Assembly (NCBI GenBank): GCA_963827545.1
Contig: CAWHBI010000031.1
Span: forward strand, 67,384 to 131,383
Direction: 5' to 3'
DNA length: 64,000 nucleotides
From: AWTP1-13 sp963827545
Lineage (GTDB): Bacteria > Pseudomonadota > Alphaproteobacteria > Rhizobiales > Hyphomicrobiaceae
The translations under genes were made by a program, and so were the position numbers. The notes beneath the pieces are model-generated. The model was not told the origin of the DNA. It saw only the letters and a list, made by a program, of their open reading frames with translations, and did not search any database. Of this stretch, positions 1-8,948 are shown one piece after another. Numbering within the stretch: position 1 is the stretch's first letter; each line of letters begins with the position of its first letter.

Positions 1-135
1 CAACAGTGGACGAAGCACTCGCCTCGCCCCGCAATTATGGCGGCGGGTCCCTGCCCTGGCAAGGCCGCCCTTCCATACAAACCTCGCATCAAGACGTAAG
101 CATGACAAACCGGGTTAACAAGTGGTGAACACCGG

Positions 136-2715
136 TTATTCCGACCGCAGATGGGGCACCGGGGGGGCCTTGAGCACGCGCCACGTGCCAAAGCCGCCGA
201 ACAGGGCGACCAGAGCCGTGGCCAGAAGCATGGCCTCGGCCGCCGCCCGCCCGGAAAACGTGAAATCGAAGTCCATGACGCGCGACACGGTGATCCAGGC
301 TGCGAGACTACCGATCAGCAGGGCAATGATCGAGGTTAACAGGGCCAGAATTAGGTATTCCAATAAATGGGATACCAGTATTCGCCGCCGAGTGGCGCCG
401 AGGGTCTTGAGGATGACCGCCTGCTTGATGCGGCGGCGCTGAGCCGTGGCCAGCGCGCCTGCGAGCACCAGCGCCCCTGCCATCAGCGTGACGCTTCCCG
501 CTGCCCGAACTGCCACCATGACGCGGGTGAAGATCACGTTGAAGGCATCGATGGCATCCTTGACGCGAATGGCCGTGGTGGCCGGGAACGCGCGGCCGAT
601 ATCACGCGCGAGCTTGGCCTCGGCAGCGAGCGGCGCGTCCTTCGGCAGGGCGACCGTCGCCAGCAGGTTGTGGGGCGCGCCGGCGAAGGTGTTGGGCGAA
701 AACACTAATACGAAATTGAGCGACAGGCTCTCCCACTTCACCTCACGCAAGTTGGCGATGCGGGCTGTGACGTTGCGGCCGAGCACGTTGACGGTGACGC
801 TATCACCAACCTTGAGGCCCAGGCCCTTGGCGATGTCGGACTCGAAGGAGACGAGGGGCTCGCCCGCGTAGTCTTTGGGCCACCATGCGCCCGCCGTGAC
901 GGTGGTGCCTTCGGGCACCGTCTCGGAATGGGTGAGGCCGCGATCGCCGGTCAGAACCCACTGCGCCTCTGGCGGCGCCTTCACCTGCTCAACGGGACGT
1001 TCACCGAGCTTGACAAGACGGCCGCGCAGCATGGGGGCCTGCCGCACCTTGGCATCTGGATTGTCACGCTGGACCAGGGCCTTGAAGGCATCGATCTCCG
1101 CGCGTTTGACGTCGAGCACGAAGTAGTTGGGGCTCTCGGAGGGCAGGCGCTCGGTCAACTCGGCGACGATGGAACTGTCGACCAGCGCCACCGTGACGAG
1201 AAGGGATAGCCCGGCGCCCAGCGAGAGCACGACGGCGCGGGTCAATCCACCCGGCGCGCCGAGGTTGCCGATGGCGAGGGCAAGTTCGGGCTGGCGCGGC
1301 CGCGGCACGCGGCGGGCGGCCCATGTCAGTGCCGATCCGAGAGCCAGGAACACGGCCAGCACGCCGACCACGCCGAGGCAGTAGTAGAGGGCGAGCAGCC
1401 GTGCCTCCGAGGACAGGATCGCCAGGCCGATGAGCAGCAGGGCAGTGCCGAGTGTGAGCACTAGGATACGCGGACGGGGCAAGATGCGTTCGGGCGCGAC
1501 GTCGTCGCGGAAGAGCACGCCGGCACGCACCTGCTCGGCCCGACCGAGCGGCCAAAGCGTGAACAGCAAGGCCACGAGGAACCCATAGGCGGCGGCTGTG
1601 AGCAGGCTGCGGGCGCTCAGGCTGATCTCCGCCTTTAGCGGCAAAGCGTTGCCCAGCATGGCAGTCAACGCGATGGGGATCAGCATCCCCAGGGCCACGC
1701 CGACCGCAACGCCTATGCCGGCGATCAGCAGCACCTGCAACAGATGCACGCCGAAGATGATGCTCGACGTGGCGCCGAGGCTCTTGAAGGCGGCGATGAC
1801 CTTGCGGCGGCGATCGATATAGGTGGCAACCGCATTGGCAACGCCGACGCCGCCGACCAGTAGTGCCGTCAAGCCAACCAGAGTGAGGAACTGGCGCAGG
1901 CGCTCCAGCGTGCGCGAGATCTGCGGGGAGGGATCGCGCCGGTCGCGCACCGTGAAACCACCCTCGGGCAGCGCCAGTTTGACGGCCTCGCGGAAGCTCA
2001 CGAGGCCGGCGTCCGATTGGCCGGCGCCGCTGCCGAGCCTCATCGCATAGCGCCATCCGACCAGGCTGCCGGGCTCGATCAGGCCGGAGCGCTTCAACGT
2101 CTCGAGCGAGACGAGCACGCGGGGTCCCGACGTGAAGCGCTCGACGAGCTTGTCTGGCTCGGTCTCGATGACCGCCCGGATCGGCACCTCGATGGTGCCG
2201 ATCGAAAGGGCATCGCCAACCCTAAGCCCGAGCCGCTCCAGCAGGATCGGATCGACCACCGCGCTCGGTCCCTGACGGATGGCCTCATCGAGCGGCATAG
2301 CACCTGAAAGCTTCACCGTGCCGACCAACGGGTAAGCAGCGTCTACACCCTTGAGATCGACCAGCGCCTGCTCGGACCCATCGAGACGGCGCGCCATGGC
2401 CCTCAACGCGGCGGTCTCGCTGATGCGGCCTTGCTTTGCGAGCCAGGCACGCTCGCCGCCCTCCGCCGCCTTGTGCGGACGTGACAGCGTCACGTCGCCG
2501 CCGAGCAGCGCCTCGCCTTGGCGCTCGAAACTCGCGCGCAGCGCATCGGCTAGCGCACCGACGCCGGTAATGGCCGCCACTCCCAGCGCCACGCAGGCGA
2601 TGAACACGTAGAAGCCTTTGAGGCCGTTGCGCTGCTCGCGCATGGCGAGGCCGAGCACCAGCGGCAGGCCCCAGTGCGCACGTTTAGCCCGGTGCTCGAG
2701 CGCGGCGACCGTCAT
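136..2715 (-). CDS. FtsX-family ABC transporter permease (YbbP-like)
   Basis: Large inner-membrane permease of 859 residues. It has an N-terminal membrane anchor, a long periplasmic domain of the MacB type, and two FtsX membrane blocks (about residues 275-400 and 745-850). The ABC ATPase gene lies immediately upstream and the two overlap by 4 bases (ATGA), so they are translationally coupled. A divergent GDSL esterase gene follows, reproducing the ybbA-ybbP/tesA arrangement of other proteobacteria. The role is probably export or extraction of a lipid-like or hydrophobic substrate; the substrate cannot be read from sequence. The 135 bases before its stop hold nothing recognisable. Confidence 0.9.
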   Translation of the reverse strand: MTVAALEHRAKRAHWGLPLVLGLAMREQRNGLKGFYVFIACVALGVAAITGVGALADALRASFERQGEALLGGDVTLSRPHKAAEGGERAWLAKQGRISETAALRAMARRLDGSEQALVDLKGVDAAYPLVGTVKLSGAMPLDEAIRQGPSAVVDPILLERLGLRVGDALSIGTIEVPIRAVIETEPDKLVERFTSGPRVLVSLETLKRSGLIEPGSLVGWRYAMRLGSGAGQSDAGLVSFREAVKLALPEGGFTVRDRRDPSPQISRTLERLRQFLTLVGLTALLVGGVGVANAVATYIDRRRKVIAAFKSLGATSSIIFGVHLLQVLLIAGIGVAVGVALGMLIPIALTAMLGNALPLKAEISLSARSLLTAAAYGFLVALLFTLWPLGRAEQVRAGVLFRDDVAPERILPRPRILVLTLGTALLLIGLAILSSEARLLALYYCLGVVGVLAVFLALGSALTWAARRVPRPRQPELALAIGNLGAPGGLTRAVVLSLGAGLSLLVTVALVDSSIVAELTERLPSESPNYFVLDVKRAEIDAFKALVQRDNPDAKVRQAPMLRGRLVKLGERPVEQVKAPPEAQWVLTGDRGLTHSETVPEGTTVTAGAWWPKDYAGEPLVSFESDIAKGLGLKVGDSVTVNVLGRNVTARIANLREVKWESLSLNFVLVFSPNTFAGAPHNLLATVALPKDAPLAAEAKLARDIGRAFPATTAIRVKDAIDAFNVIFTRVMVAVRAAGSVTLMAGALVLAGALATAQRRRIKQAVILKTLGATRRRILVSHLLEYLILALLTSIIALLIGSLAAWITVSRVMDFDFTFSGRAAAEAMLLATALVALFGGFGTWRVLKAPPVPHLRSE

Positions 2716-3398
2716 GCGGCGACAGCCTCCCGCTCGATGCGGCCGTCGGCCATGCGCACGACACGGCCGCAGCGCTCCGCCAGGCGGGTGTCGTGAGTGA
2801 CGAGCATGAGGGTGGCCTGCCGGCGGCGCTGCAGGTCGAACAACAGGTCGACTACGTGCTCGCCGGTCTTGCCGTCGAGGTTGCCGGTCGGCTCGTCGGC
2901 CAGCACGATCTGCGGGCGGGGGCTCAGCGCCCTGGCGATGGCGACGCGCTGCTGCTCGCCGCCCGAGAGCTGGGCTGGGAAATGATCGATGCGATGCGAC
3001 AGCCCGACCTCATCGAGCAGGGAGCGGGCGACGTCGAAGGCGTCGGCCTTGCCCGCGAACTCGAGGGGAAGGGCCACGTTCTCCAGCGCCGTCATGGTCG
3101 GCACGAGATGGAACGACTGGAACACGATGCCGATGTTGGTGCCGCGGATGAGCGCCAGCTCGTCCTCATCGAGGCCCATGAACTCGTGGCCCGCGACTTG
3201 CACCCGGCCGGAACTCGCCCGCTCCAGGCCGGCGATCACCATCAGCAGCGAGGTCTTGCCCGACCCGCTGGGACCGACGATGGCGATGGATTCTCCAGGC
3301 GTAACAGAGAGATCGACGCGCTTGAGGATCTCCACCGGGCCGGCGCGGCTGGTCAGCGTGAGCGACACGTCGGTGAGGGCGATGACGGAATTGACCAC
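2712..3398 (-). CDS. ABC transporter ATP-binding protein (YbbA/LolD type)
   Basis: Cytoplasmic ATPase partner of the FtsX permease. Walker A GPSGSGKT, Q-loop region, signature LSGGEQQR and Walker B LADEPTGNLD are all visible, so it should be active. I chose the GTG start at 3398, which follows a GGGGA ribosome site and gives 228 residues, the usual LolD/YbbA length. The open frame extends to a TTG at 3443 without a good ribosome site. It overlaps the permease start by 4 bases. The divergent tesA-like gene begins about 95 bases away, so the promoters of both lie in this short gap. Confidence 0.92.
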   Translation of the reverse strand: MVNSVIALTDVSLTLTSRAGPVEILKRVDLSVTPGESIAIVGPSGSGKTSLLMVIAGLERASSGRVQVAGHEFMGLDEDELALIRGTNIGIVFQSFHLVPTMTALENVALPLEFAGKADAFDVARSLLDEVGLSHRIDHFPAQLSGGEQQRVAIARALSPRPQIVLADEPTGNLDGKTGEHVVDLLFDLQRRRQATLMLVTHDTRLAERCGRVVRMADGRIEREAVAA

Positions 3399-3493
3399 AA
3401 TTCCCCGCTGGCTCCGGCCCTGGGCTTGCCCCGAGCCTTGCAAGTTTCTACGTCACACTCGAACACAGACGTCTTGGCGACAGGAAAAAAGCG

Positions 3494-4189
3494 ATGCAGA
3501 AAATGCCACCGAACCCAACGCTCGCAAACATGGTGTTTCGCCTTGTCCTCTGCAATTGGCTGATAACTATCTTTACAATCGCGGCGGTGGCGCAGCCCAA
3601 AGCCGCGCCGCTGCGCATCGTGGTGCTGGGCGACAGCCTGGTGGCTGGGTTTCAGCTCAAGTCGTCCGATGCCTTTCCCGCGCAACTCGAGCGTGCGCTC
3701 AAGGCCAAGGGCCATGCCGTAGAGGTGATCAATGCCGGTGTTTCAGGCGATACGACGGCGGGCGGGCTCGAGCGCGTCGCGTGGGCGGTGCCGGAGCGCA
3801 CGGATGCCGTGATCCTCGAGCTGGGTGCCAACGACGCGCTGCGGGGGCTCGATCCGGGACGCGCCAAGGCCAACCTCGAGAAGATCGTCACCACCATCAA
3901 GGCAGGCGGCGCCGAGGTGCTGCTGGCCGGCATGCTGGCGCCGCGCAACATGGGCGAGGACTACGTGCGCCGCTTCAACGCCATCTATCCCGATCTTGCC
4001 AAGAAGCACGACCTAATCCTCTACCCCTTCTTTCTCGACGGCGTGGCGCTCAATGGTAATCTCAACCTGGGCGACGGCATCCACCCCAATCCCAAGGGCG
4101 TAGCCGAGATCACCAAGCGGATCCTGCCCTCGGTGGAGGAGCTGATGACACGGGCCCGCACACGGCGAGCCGCTGGGTCGAGAGGCTAG
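3494..4189 (+). CDS. tesA: GDSL/SGNH arylesterase (TesA-like)
   Basis: Periplasmic or membrane-anchored SGNH hydrolase of 231 residues. An N-terminal hydrophobic signal (about residues 13-33, ending near AQP) is followed by block I GDSL with the nucleophile Ser, the block II Gly, block III GAND, and block V DGIHPN with the catalytic Asp/His. The family acts as thioesterase, arylesterase or lysophospholipase on acyl esters. It is divergent from the ybbA/ybbP-like ABC exporter, its usual genomic partner. The next gene starts 2 bases after its stop. Confidence 0.9.
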   Translation: MQKMPPNPTLANMVFRLVLCNWLITIFTIAAVAQPKAAPLRIVVLGDSLVAGFQLKSSDAFPAQLERALKAKGHAVEVINAGVSGDTTAGGLERVAWAVPERTDAVILELGANDALRGLDPGRAKANLEKIVTTIKAGGAEVLLAGMLAPRNMGEDYVRRFNAIYPDLAKKHDLILYPFFLDGVALNGNLNLGDGIHPNPKGVAEITKRILPSVEELMTRARTRRAAGSRG

Positions 4190-4191
4190 GC

Positions 4192-4770
4192 ATGCCGCGT
4201 CTTTTTACCGCGCTCGAGATTCCGGAATTGCTGCGAACACGGCTGTCGCTGCTGCGTGCGCCCCTCAACGGCGCCAAATGGGTCGAGCCCGAGAACATGC
4301 ACATCACGCTGCGCTTTGCCGGCGACATCGACGGACGCACGGCTGATGAATTCGCCGATCTGTTGGCGGAGGCGACCGCCAAGCCGTTCGCGGTGTCGAT
4401 CGCGGGGGCGGGCGCGTTTGGCGGGCGCGACCCGCGCGTCCTGTGGGCCGGCGTAGAGGCAGGCCCCGAACTCGACGCGCTCTATCGAGCGAATGAACGC
4501 GCGGCGCGGGCGGCGGGACTCGACCCCGACCCTCGGGACTTCAGGCCGCACGTGACGCTGGCCCGTATGCGCGGAGCGCGACAAGGGGCGGTGGCGCGGT
4601 TCCTGGAGGAGAATGGCGACCTGCTTCTGGAACCGTTCATGGTGACGCAGTTCGTGCTGCTCTCGGCGCGGCCAGGTTCCGGCGGGCCACCGTATGCGGT
4701 GGAGGCTGTGTATCCGCTCGCGGGCACGGGCGCGATGGACCACGTGGACGAAGTTGTCGACGAAAAGTGA
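4192..4770 (+). CDS. thpR: RNA 2',3'-cyclic phosphodiesterase
   Basis: 2H phosphoesterase of 192 residues, long called 2'-5' RNA ligase. Both catalytic HxTx motifs are present: HITL near residue 35 and HVTL near residue 120. The family opens 2',3'-cyclic phosphates on RNA ends. It follows tesA with a 2-base gap, suggesting cotranscription. Length and motif spacing fit the ThpR family. Confidence 0.9.
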   Translation: MPRLFTALEIPELLRTRLSLLRAPLNGAKWVEPENMHITLRFAGDIDGRTADEFADLLAEATAKPFAVSIAGAGAFGGRDPRVLWAGVEAGPELDALYRANERAARAAGLDPDPRDFRPHVTLARMRGARQGAVARFLEENGDLLLEPFMVTQFVLLSARPGSGGPPYAVEAVYPLAGTGAMDHVDEVVDEK

Positions 4771-4797
4771 CGCCGCCGCCGACACGGGAGCACGACT

Positions 4798-5112
4798 ATG
4801 ATCATCATAACCGGCAGCATCCTCGCCAAGCCGGAGACGTTCGACGAGCTGCGCCGGATATCCATCGCGCACACACGACGCTCGCGAACGGAGCAAGGCT
4901 GTGAACATCATTCGGTTCACATCGACGCGGAGAACGGCCTTCGGCTGGTTTTCCTCGAGCGATGGAGCGGCCGCACTGCAGTGCTTGCGCATTTCGCCGA
5001 GCCTAACGCACGGGCCTTCATCGCCCGGGCCCGCACGCTCGCCGCCGAAGCTCCGGCCATGAATATGTACGCGAGCGAGGAGATCGACCTTGCCGCGCTT
5101 CCGGGTCCTTGA
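4798..5112 (+). CDS. ABM-domain monooxygenase-like protein (YgiN family)
   Basis: Small cytoplasmic protein of 104 residues matching the antibiotic biosynthesis monooxygenase (ABM) fold. It starts with a hydrophobic beta strand, has a central T(R)xEQGCxxHxxH stretch, and an LVFLERW strand followed by a helix. YgiN-type members are quinol monooxygenases or redox-response proteins, but the substrate is unknown here. It lies 27 bases after thpR and may be the last gene of that unit. The 200 bases that follow hold no gene. Confidence 0.8.
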   Translation: MIIITGSILAKPETFDELRRISIAHTRRSRTEQGCEHHSVHIDAENGLRLVFLERWSGRTAVLAHFAEPNARAFIARARTLAAEAPAMNMYASEEIDLAALPGP

Positions 5113-5316
5113 GCCTGCTCGGCCCCCCCGCGTCTACAAGGGCACAAGAATTTCGAACGGGTGAGTAGCCAAGCAGACCAGCGCAGCAACACTCGGGCCA
5201 ACCGATGCCGCCACAGGTCGGTTCGATGAGGTGGCCGCGCGGGAGTGGCAGCATTTCTGCCTATTGGAGTAGAGTGGCTCTGCCGAAGCAAGAACATTCA
5301 ACAGGGAGGAATGGCA

Positions 5317-6183
5317 ATGATCGCAGTGATAGGCGCGACGGGCAACACTGGACGAGCCGTTGTCAAGGAACTCAGGGCACTGGGTGAGGAGCCGCTGTGC
5401 GTTGTACGCAACGCCGGCAAGGCGCGTGATGTTCTGGGGGCGGATGCGAAAATAGCGGTGGCGGAGGTGACCGACCGCGCCGCCTTGCAGACAGCTCTTC
5501 AAGGCATCAAGCGCGTGTTCGTCGTGACCGGCCACAATCCGCAAGCTGGCGAGCAGCAAATCAATATCCTCGAGGCGGCCAAAGCGGCTGGCGCAGAGTT
5601 CTTCGTCAAGGTCTCCGGCGGAAGGGCCGTGGTCGGCCCGGACGTGGAATCGGTGGTGGGACGCGGCCACCACGCGGTCGAGGAAGCGATGAAGAAGAGT
5701 GGCCTCGCCTGGGTCATCCTGCGTCCCGGGCTGTTCATGCAGAATACGCTTGCGCAGGCCCCGCTCATCAAGAGCGAAGGCAAGATGGTGCTGGCGTACG
5801 CCAAGGACCTGCCGGTGGCGTTCATCGACGTGCGTGATACCGGGGCCGTCGGTGCTCGCATCATGCGCGATCCGGGCCGGCATGCAGGCAAGACCTATGA
5901 TTTCACGGGCGTGACGAGCACCTTCCAGGACTTCGCCAAGGGCTTCTCGGAGGTGTTGGGCAAGACGGTCACCTACATCCCGGCCTCGCTCGAGCAGACC
6001 GAGCAGGCGATGAAGGGGCGCGGGATACCGGACTGGCTCGTGGCCCACATGCTCGCCATGGCACGCGCCGGCGCCCAGGGCGCGTTCTCCAACGAGAACA
6101 CCCAGCCGATCAGGGAAATCGTCGGCCGCCCGCCGACCACGATGAAGGAATTCGTCGAAGCCAACAGGGGCGCATTCAGCTGA
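5317..6183 (+). CDS. NAD(P)H-binding NmrA-type oxidoreductase
   Basis: Atypical short-chain dehydrogenase of 288 residues. The Rossmann glycine motif is right at the N-terminus (MIAVIGATGNTG), followed by a VRN dinucleotide-selecting strand and a C-terminal substrate domain of the NmrA/QOR2 type. Two in-frame ATGs occur at 5311 and 5317. The ribosome site AGGGAGGA (about 5302-5309) is correctly spaced only for 5317. Likely an NADPH sensor or quinone oxidoreductase; substrate unknown. Confidence 0.88.
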   Translation: MIAVIGATGNTGRAVVKELRALGEEPLCVVRNAGKARDVLGADAKIAVAEVTDRAALQTALQGIKRVFVVTGHNPQAGEQQINILEAAKAAGAEFFVKVSGGRAVVGPDVESVVGRGHHAVEEAMKKSGLAWVILRPGLFMQNTLAQAPLIKSEGKMVLAYAKDLPVAFIDVRDTGAVGARIMRDPGRHAGKTYDFTGVTSTFQDFAKGFSEVLGKTVTYIPASLEQTEQAMKGRGIPDWLVAHMLAMARAGAQGAFSNENTQPIREIVGRPPTTMKEFVEANRGAFS

Positions 6184-6223
6184 GAGCAGTCCGTGCCGTG
6201 CGGCAACAGACGCGGAGGCAGTC

Positions 6224-6508
6224 ATGCCCGCCAGCCCGACCATCGAGATCACCTACTGCCGGCTGTGCGGCTGGGGCTTGCGGGCAGGCTGGATGGCGCA
6301 GGAGCTGCTGACGACATTTGCCGCAGAGGTGGGCTCGGTGGCCCTCACGCCCGACGCGACCGGCGGCGTTTTCGAGGTGCGGGTCGACGGCGATCTGATC
6401 TGGTCGCGCAAGGAGCGCGGGCGCTTCCCGGACCTCAAGGAGATCAAGCAGCTCGTGCGCGACCGCATCGCGCCCGAGCGATCGCTCGGGCACACAGACA
6501 CACCTTGA
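6224..6508 (+). CDS. SelT/SelW/SelH (Rdx) family protein
   Basis: Thioredoxin-fold Rdx family protein of 94 residues. The motif CRLCGW near residue 12 is the CxxC redox site; the second position is Cys, not selenocysteine. Bacterial members are small redox proteins of unknown substrate. A typical GxFEVxxDGxLIWxRK strand block is visible as GGVFEVRVDGDLIWSRK. It lies 40 bases after the NmrA-type gene and may be cotranscribed with it. Confidence 0.88.
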   Translation: MPASPTIEITYCRLCGWGLRAGWMAQELLTTFAAEVGSVALTPDATGGVFEVRVDGDLIWSRKERGRFPDLKEIKQLVRDRIAPERSLGHTDTP

Positions 6509-6517
6509 GCCCCGCCG

Positions 6518-6910
6518 ATGCGATCTTGGCAGCGCAAGCGGCTGATGCTCGCCCTGTCCGTTGGGATGGGGTTGATGCTGGGTCCGCGCTGGGCTCATGC
6601 GCAAGATGGACGCCAGGCTCCGGCAGCGCTGCTCGGCATCTGGTATTCGACGCCGGATTGTCGCGACGACAGGATCATGCGGCTGGAGTTCGAGCCTCGG
6701 CGCGCTCGGACAAACGGCATGGACGGCAAGGCCACCTGCAACTATGCGGGTGAGCGACAGATCACGCCTACGCGCTGGTATCTCGATCTCGAATGCGCGA
6801 ACGGCAGGCGTATTGTTCATCTCGACATCAATGTTCTCGATGACGGCCGCCTGCTGGTAGCGCACCGGCCCCTCGGAGAGGCTTGCTTCTACGGGCCTCC
6901 GGGGCGCTGA
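6518..6910 (+). CDS. small secreted protein of unknown function
   Basis: A protein of 130 residues with a clear Sec signal peptide: basic start, hydrophobic run LALSVGMGLMLG, cleavage near AHA-QD. The mature part contains several cysteines and alternating polar strands (IWYSTPDC, CNYAGERQI), suggesting a small disulfide-bonded periplasmic beta protein. I recognise no family. It begins 9 bases after the SelW-like gene, and its last 22 bases overlap the convergent MFS gene. Confidence 0.7.
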   Translation: MRSWQRKRLMLALSVGMGLMLGPRWAHAQDGRQAPAALLGIWYSTPDCRDDRIMRLEFEPRRARTNGMDGKATCNYAGERQITPTRWYLDLECANGRRIVHLDINVLDDGRLLVAHRPLGEACFYGPPGR

Positions 6911-8367
6911 GAGCCCGGCGCGGCGCTTGCCTTGACGTGCGGCGGCGGGACGGTGGCGGCGACAGCAAGGGCGCCTGCGAGCGAGGCTGCTGCGGCCGCC
7001 GCGAGGCCGAGCTCGTAGCCGAATGCGAACGAGGCGAGGCCAGCCGCCAGAGCGACTCCGGCAAGCTGCGCAACCCGGCTTGCCGCGTTGTTGATGCCGG
7101 ACGCGAGGCCCTCATCGGCCTGCTCTACGCTGGACAGTACGGACGCGGTAATGGGAGCCGCAATCAGGGCGAACGAGATGCCGAGCAGCGCCATGGGAGC
7201 GATGACGCCCAGCGCCAGGGAGGCATCGCGTGCAATTGCCATCCACACGTAGGCGAAGGCAGCGCCGACCGGCCCCGTGATGAGCAGCAGGCGCGGCCCA
7301 ATGGCGTCGGCCAGGGCGCCAAAGAACCTGGACAGGAAGCCGACGGCGAGCGTGAAGGGCAGGAAGGCAAGCCCGGCATCGGTGGCAGGCAGCCCGCGGC
7401 GGTCGACGAGCTCGAAGGGTAGCAGGAAGAACATGATCGATGCACCGGCATAGACCGTTAGTGTCGCCAGGTTGAGGCCGAAGAAGGGCCGGTTCTCAAC
7501 CAGGCGCGGCGGCGTCATCGGGTGGTCGGTCGCGCGCTCCCAGAAGGCATAGGCGGCAAGCCCGGCACAGCCGAGCCCGGCGACAGTGGCGATGGCTGCA
7601 ACAGAGGTCGCCGCGGGGGCAGCAGGCTGAGATTCGCCCGGACCGACCTCGCTGAGCGCCCAGGCCAGTGCCGCCAATGCAGCTGCAAGGATGGCGGCGC
7701 CGATCACGTCGAACTGACGCGGTTCCTGCCGATCCTCGGGCGCATGGGCCGCCAGCAGCCCGACGGCGGCGAGTGCAAGCGGCGGATTGATCCAGAACAC
7801 CAGCTGCCAGCCGTACGCCTCGGTCAACCAGCCGCCCAATACGGGGCCACCGGCGGTCGTCAGCGCCGACGCTGCCGCCCACACGCCGATTGCCCGGTTG
7901 CGCTCGTCCCGGGGGTAGGTGGCGCCGATGAGGGCGAGGCTCGCGGGCGCAACGAGCGCCGCGGCGACGCCTTGCACCACACGCGCGCCGATCAGCCAGG
8001 CGACCGTCGGGGCGAGCGCGCATGCGACCGATGCCACGCCGAACAGCAGGCAGCCGATCGAGAGCATGCGCGCCTTGCCATAGCGATCCGCCAGCGCGCC
8101 GCCAATCAGCGTCAGGGACGCGAGTGCCAGGACGTAGCCATTGAGGACCCATTGGACAGAGGCAAGATCGGCGCCGAGATCGGACCGCAGCCTCGGCAGC
8201 GCAACCGTCAGCGCCGAGCCGTCAATGAATGCCATGGAGGAGGCGATGACGCACGCGGCGAGCACCATGCGGCGGCGCTGTGGCGGTATCTCGCGCCCCA
8301 GCTCCCGGGGGCAAGGTTGCGCGGCGATGATGCCGCGACTGCACGGCTCTACGAGCGGCTGCGCCAT
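6889..8367 (-). CDS. MFS drug-efflux permease, DHA2 type
   Basis: Inner-membrane proton antiporter of 492 residues with about 14 hydrophobic segments, the EmrB/QacA architecture. Motif A is visible as GGALADRYGKAR, motif D1-like residues occur in helix 1 (ASSMAFIDGSALTVALP), and motif C-like glycines and prolines occur in helix 5 (TAGGPVLGG). It probably exports small toxic compounds. No regulator gene lies beside it. Its 3' end overlaps the secreted-protein gene by 22 bases on the opposite strand. Confidence 0.9.
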   Translation of the reverse strand: MAQPLVEPCSRGIIAAQPCPRELGREIPPQRRRMVLAACVIASSMAFIDGSALTVALPRLRSDLGADLASVQWVLNGYVLALASLTLIGGALADRYGKARMLSIGCLLFGVASVACALAPTVAWLIGARVVQGVAAALVAPASLALIGATYPRDERNRAIGVWAAASALTTAGGPVLGGWLTEAYGWQLVFWINPPLALAAVGLLAAHAPEDRQEPRQFDVIGAAILAAALAALAWALSEVGPGESQPAAPAATSVAAIATVAGLGCAGLAAYAFWERATDHPMTPPRLVENRPFFGLNLATLTVYAGASIMFFLLPFELVDRRGLPATDAGLAFLPFTLAVGFLSRFFGALADAIGPRLLLITGPVGAAFAYVWMAIARDASLALGVIAPMALLGISFALIAAPITASVLSSVEQADEGLASGINNAASRVAQLAGVALAAGLASFAFGYELGLAAAAAASLAGALAVAATVPPPHVKASAAPGSQRPGGP

Positions 8368-8459
8368 CTCGATCCTCCAGCAGGGAGATTTAGGCCAAAG
8401 CGATGCCGGGGCAAGGGCGTTGGAGCGCTAAGCCACGGGTCGTGCCGTGGCCGCCCAAG

Positions 8460-8548
8460 GTAGGGCGCAATAAGGCGACAGCCGCATTGCGCCGTTACCA
8501 GCGCAATGGATGCAAGCGGCGCAATACGCTATCGCTATTGCGCCCTAC
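8460..8548. repeat. palindromic intergenic repeat (GGGCGCAATA family)
   Basis: Perfect 13-base inverted repeat, GTAGGGCGCAATA at 8460-8472 and its complement at 8536-8548. Several more short GCGCAAT/ATTGCGC dyads lie between the arms. The whole would form a branched cruciform or RNA structure. It lies between the MFS start and the phhB-like gene, and its base pattern resembles dispersed REP-type elements of alphaproteobacteria. Confidence 0.7.
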
Positions 8549-8583
8549 AACATGCGGAAATGCGGATCGAGGAGAAACAGGCC

Positions 8584-8877
8584 ATGGCGACCAAGCTGGA
8601 CGAGGCGGCGCGCAAGGGAATCGGCGCGCGGCTGCCGGGATGGACGATGGTGGATGGGCGCGATGCCATCCACAAAAGTTTCAAGTTCAAGGATTTCAAT
8701 GCGGCGTTCGGCTTCATGACGCGCGCTGCGCTGATCGCCGAGCAGATGAACCATCATCCCGAGTGGTTCAACGTGTGGAACCGGGTGGACGTGACGCTCT
8801 CCACCCACGACGCGGGCGGGCTGACCGAGCGCGATCTCAAGTTGGCCGAGGCGATGGACCGCCTGGCAGGCTCCTAA
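8584..8877 (+). CDS. phhB: 4a-hydroxytetrahydrobiopterin dehydratase
   Basis: Pterin-4a-carbinolamine dehydratase of 97 residues, which regenerates tetrahydrobiopterin after aromatic hydroxylation. The family signature is visible: F(K)FKDFNAAFGFMTR, then AEQMNHHPEWFNVWNRVDVTLSTHDAGGLTE, with the His-His-Pro catalytic group. The start at 8584 has a GAGGAG ribosome site 9 bases upstream and gives the usual family length; the longer open frame from 8506 runs into the upstream repeat. No phenylalanine hydroxylase gene is in the window. Confidence 0.92.
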   Translation: MATKLDEAARKGIGARLPGWTMVDGRDAIHKSFKFKDFNAAFGFMTRAALIAEQMNHHPEWFNVWNRVDVTLSTHDAGGLTERDLKLAEAMDRLAGS

Positions 8878-8948
8878 CGCGGTGCGAGGTCCGAGCCGTT
8901 GACAGGAGCAGCCGGAGCGGGGCCAAATCGGTCAGCAGGAGCTCGCAG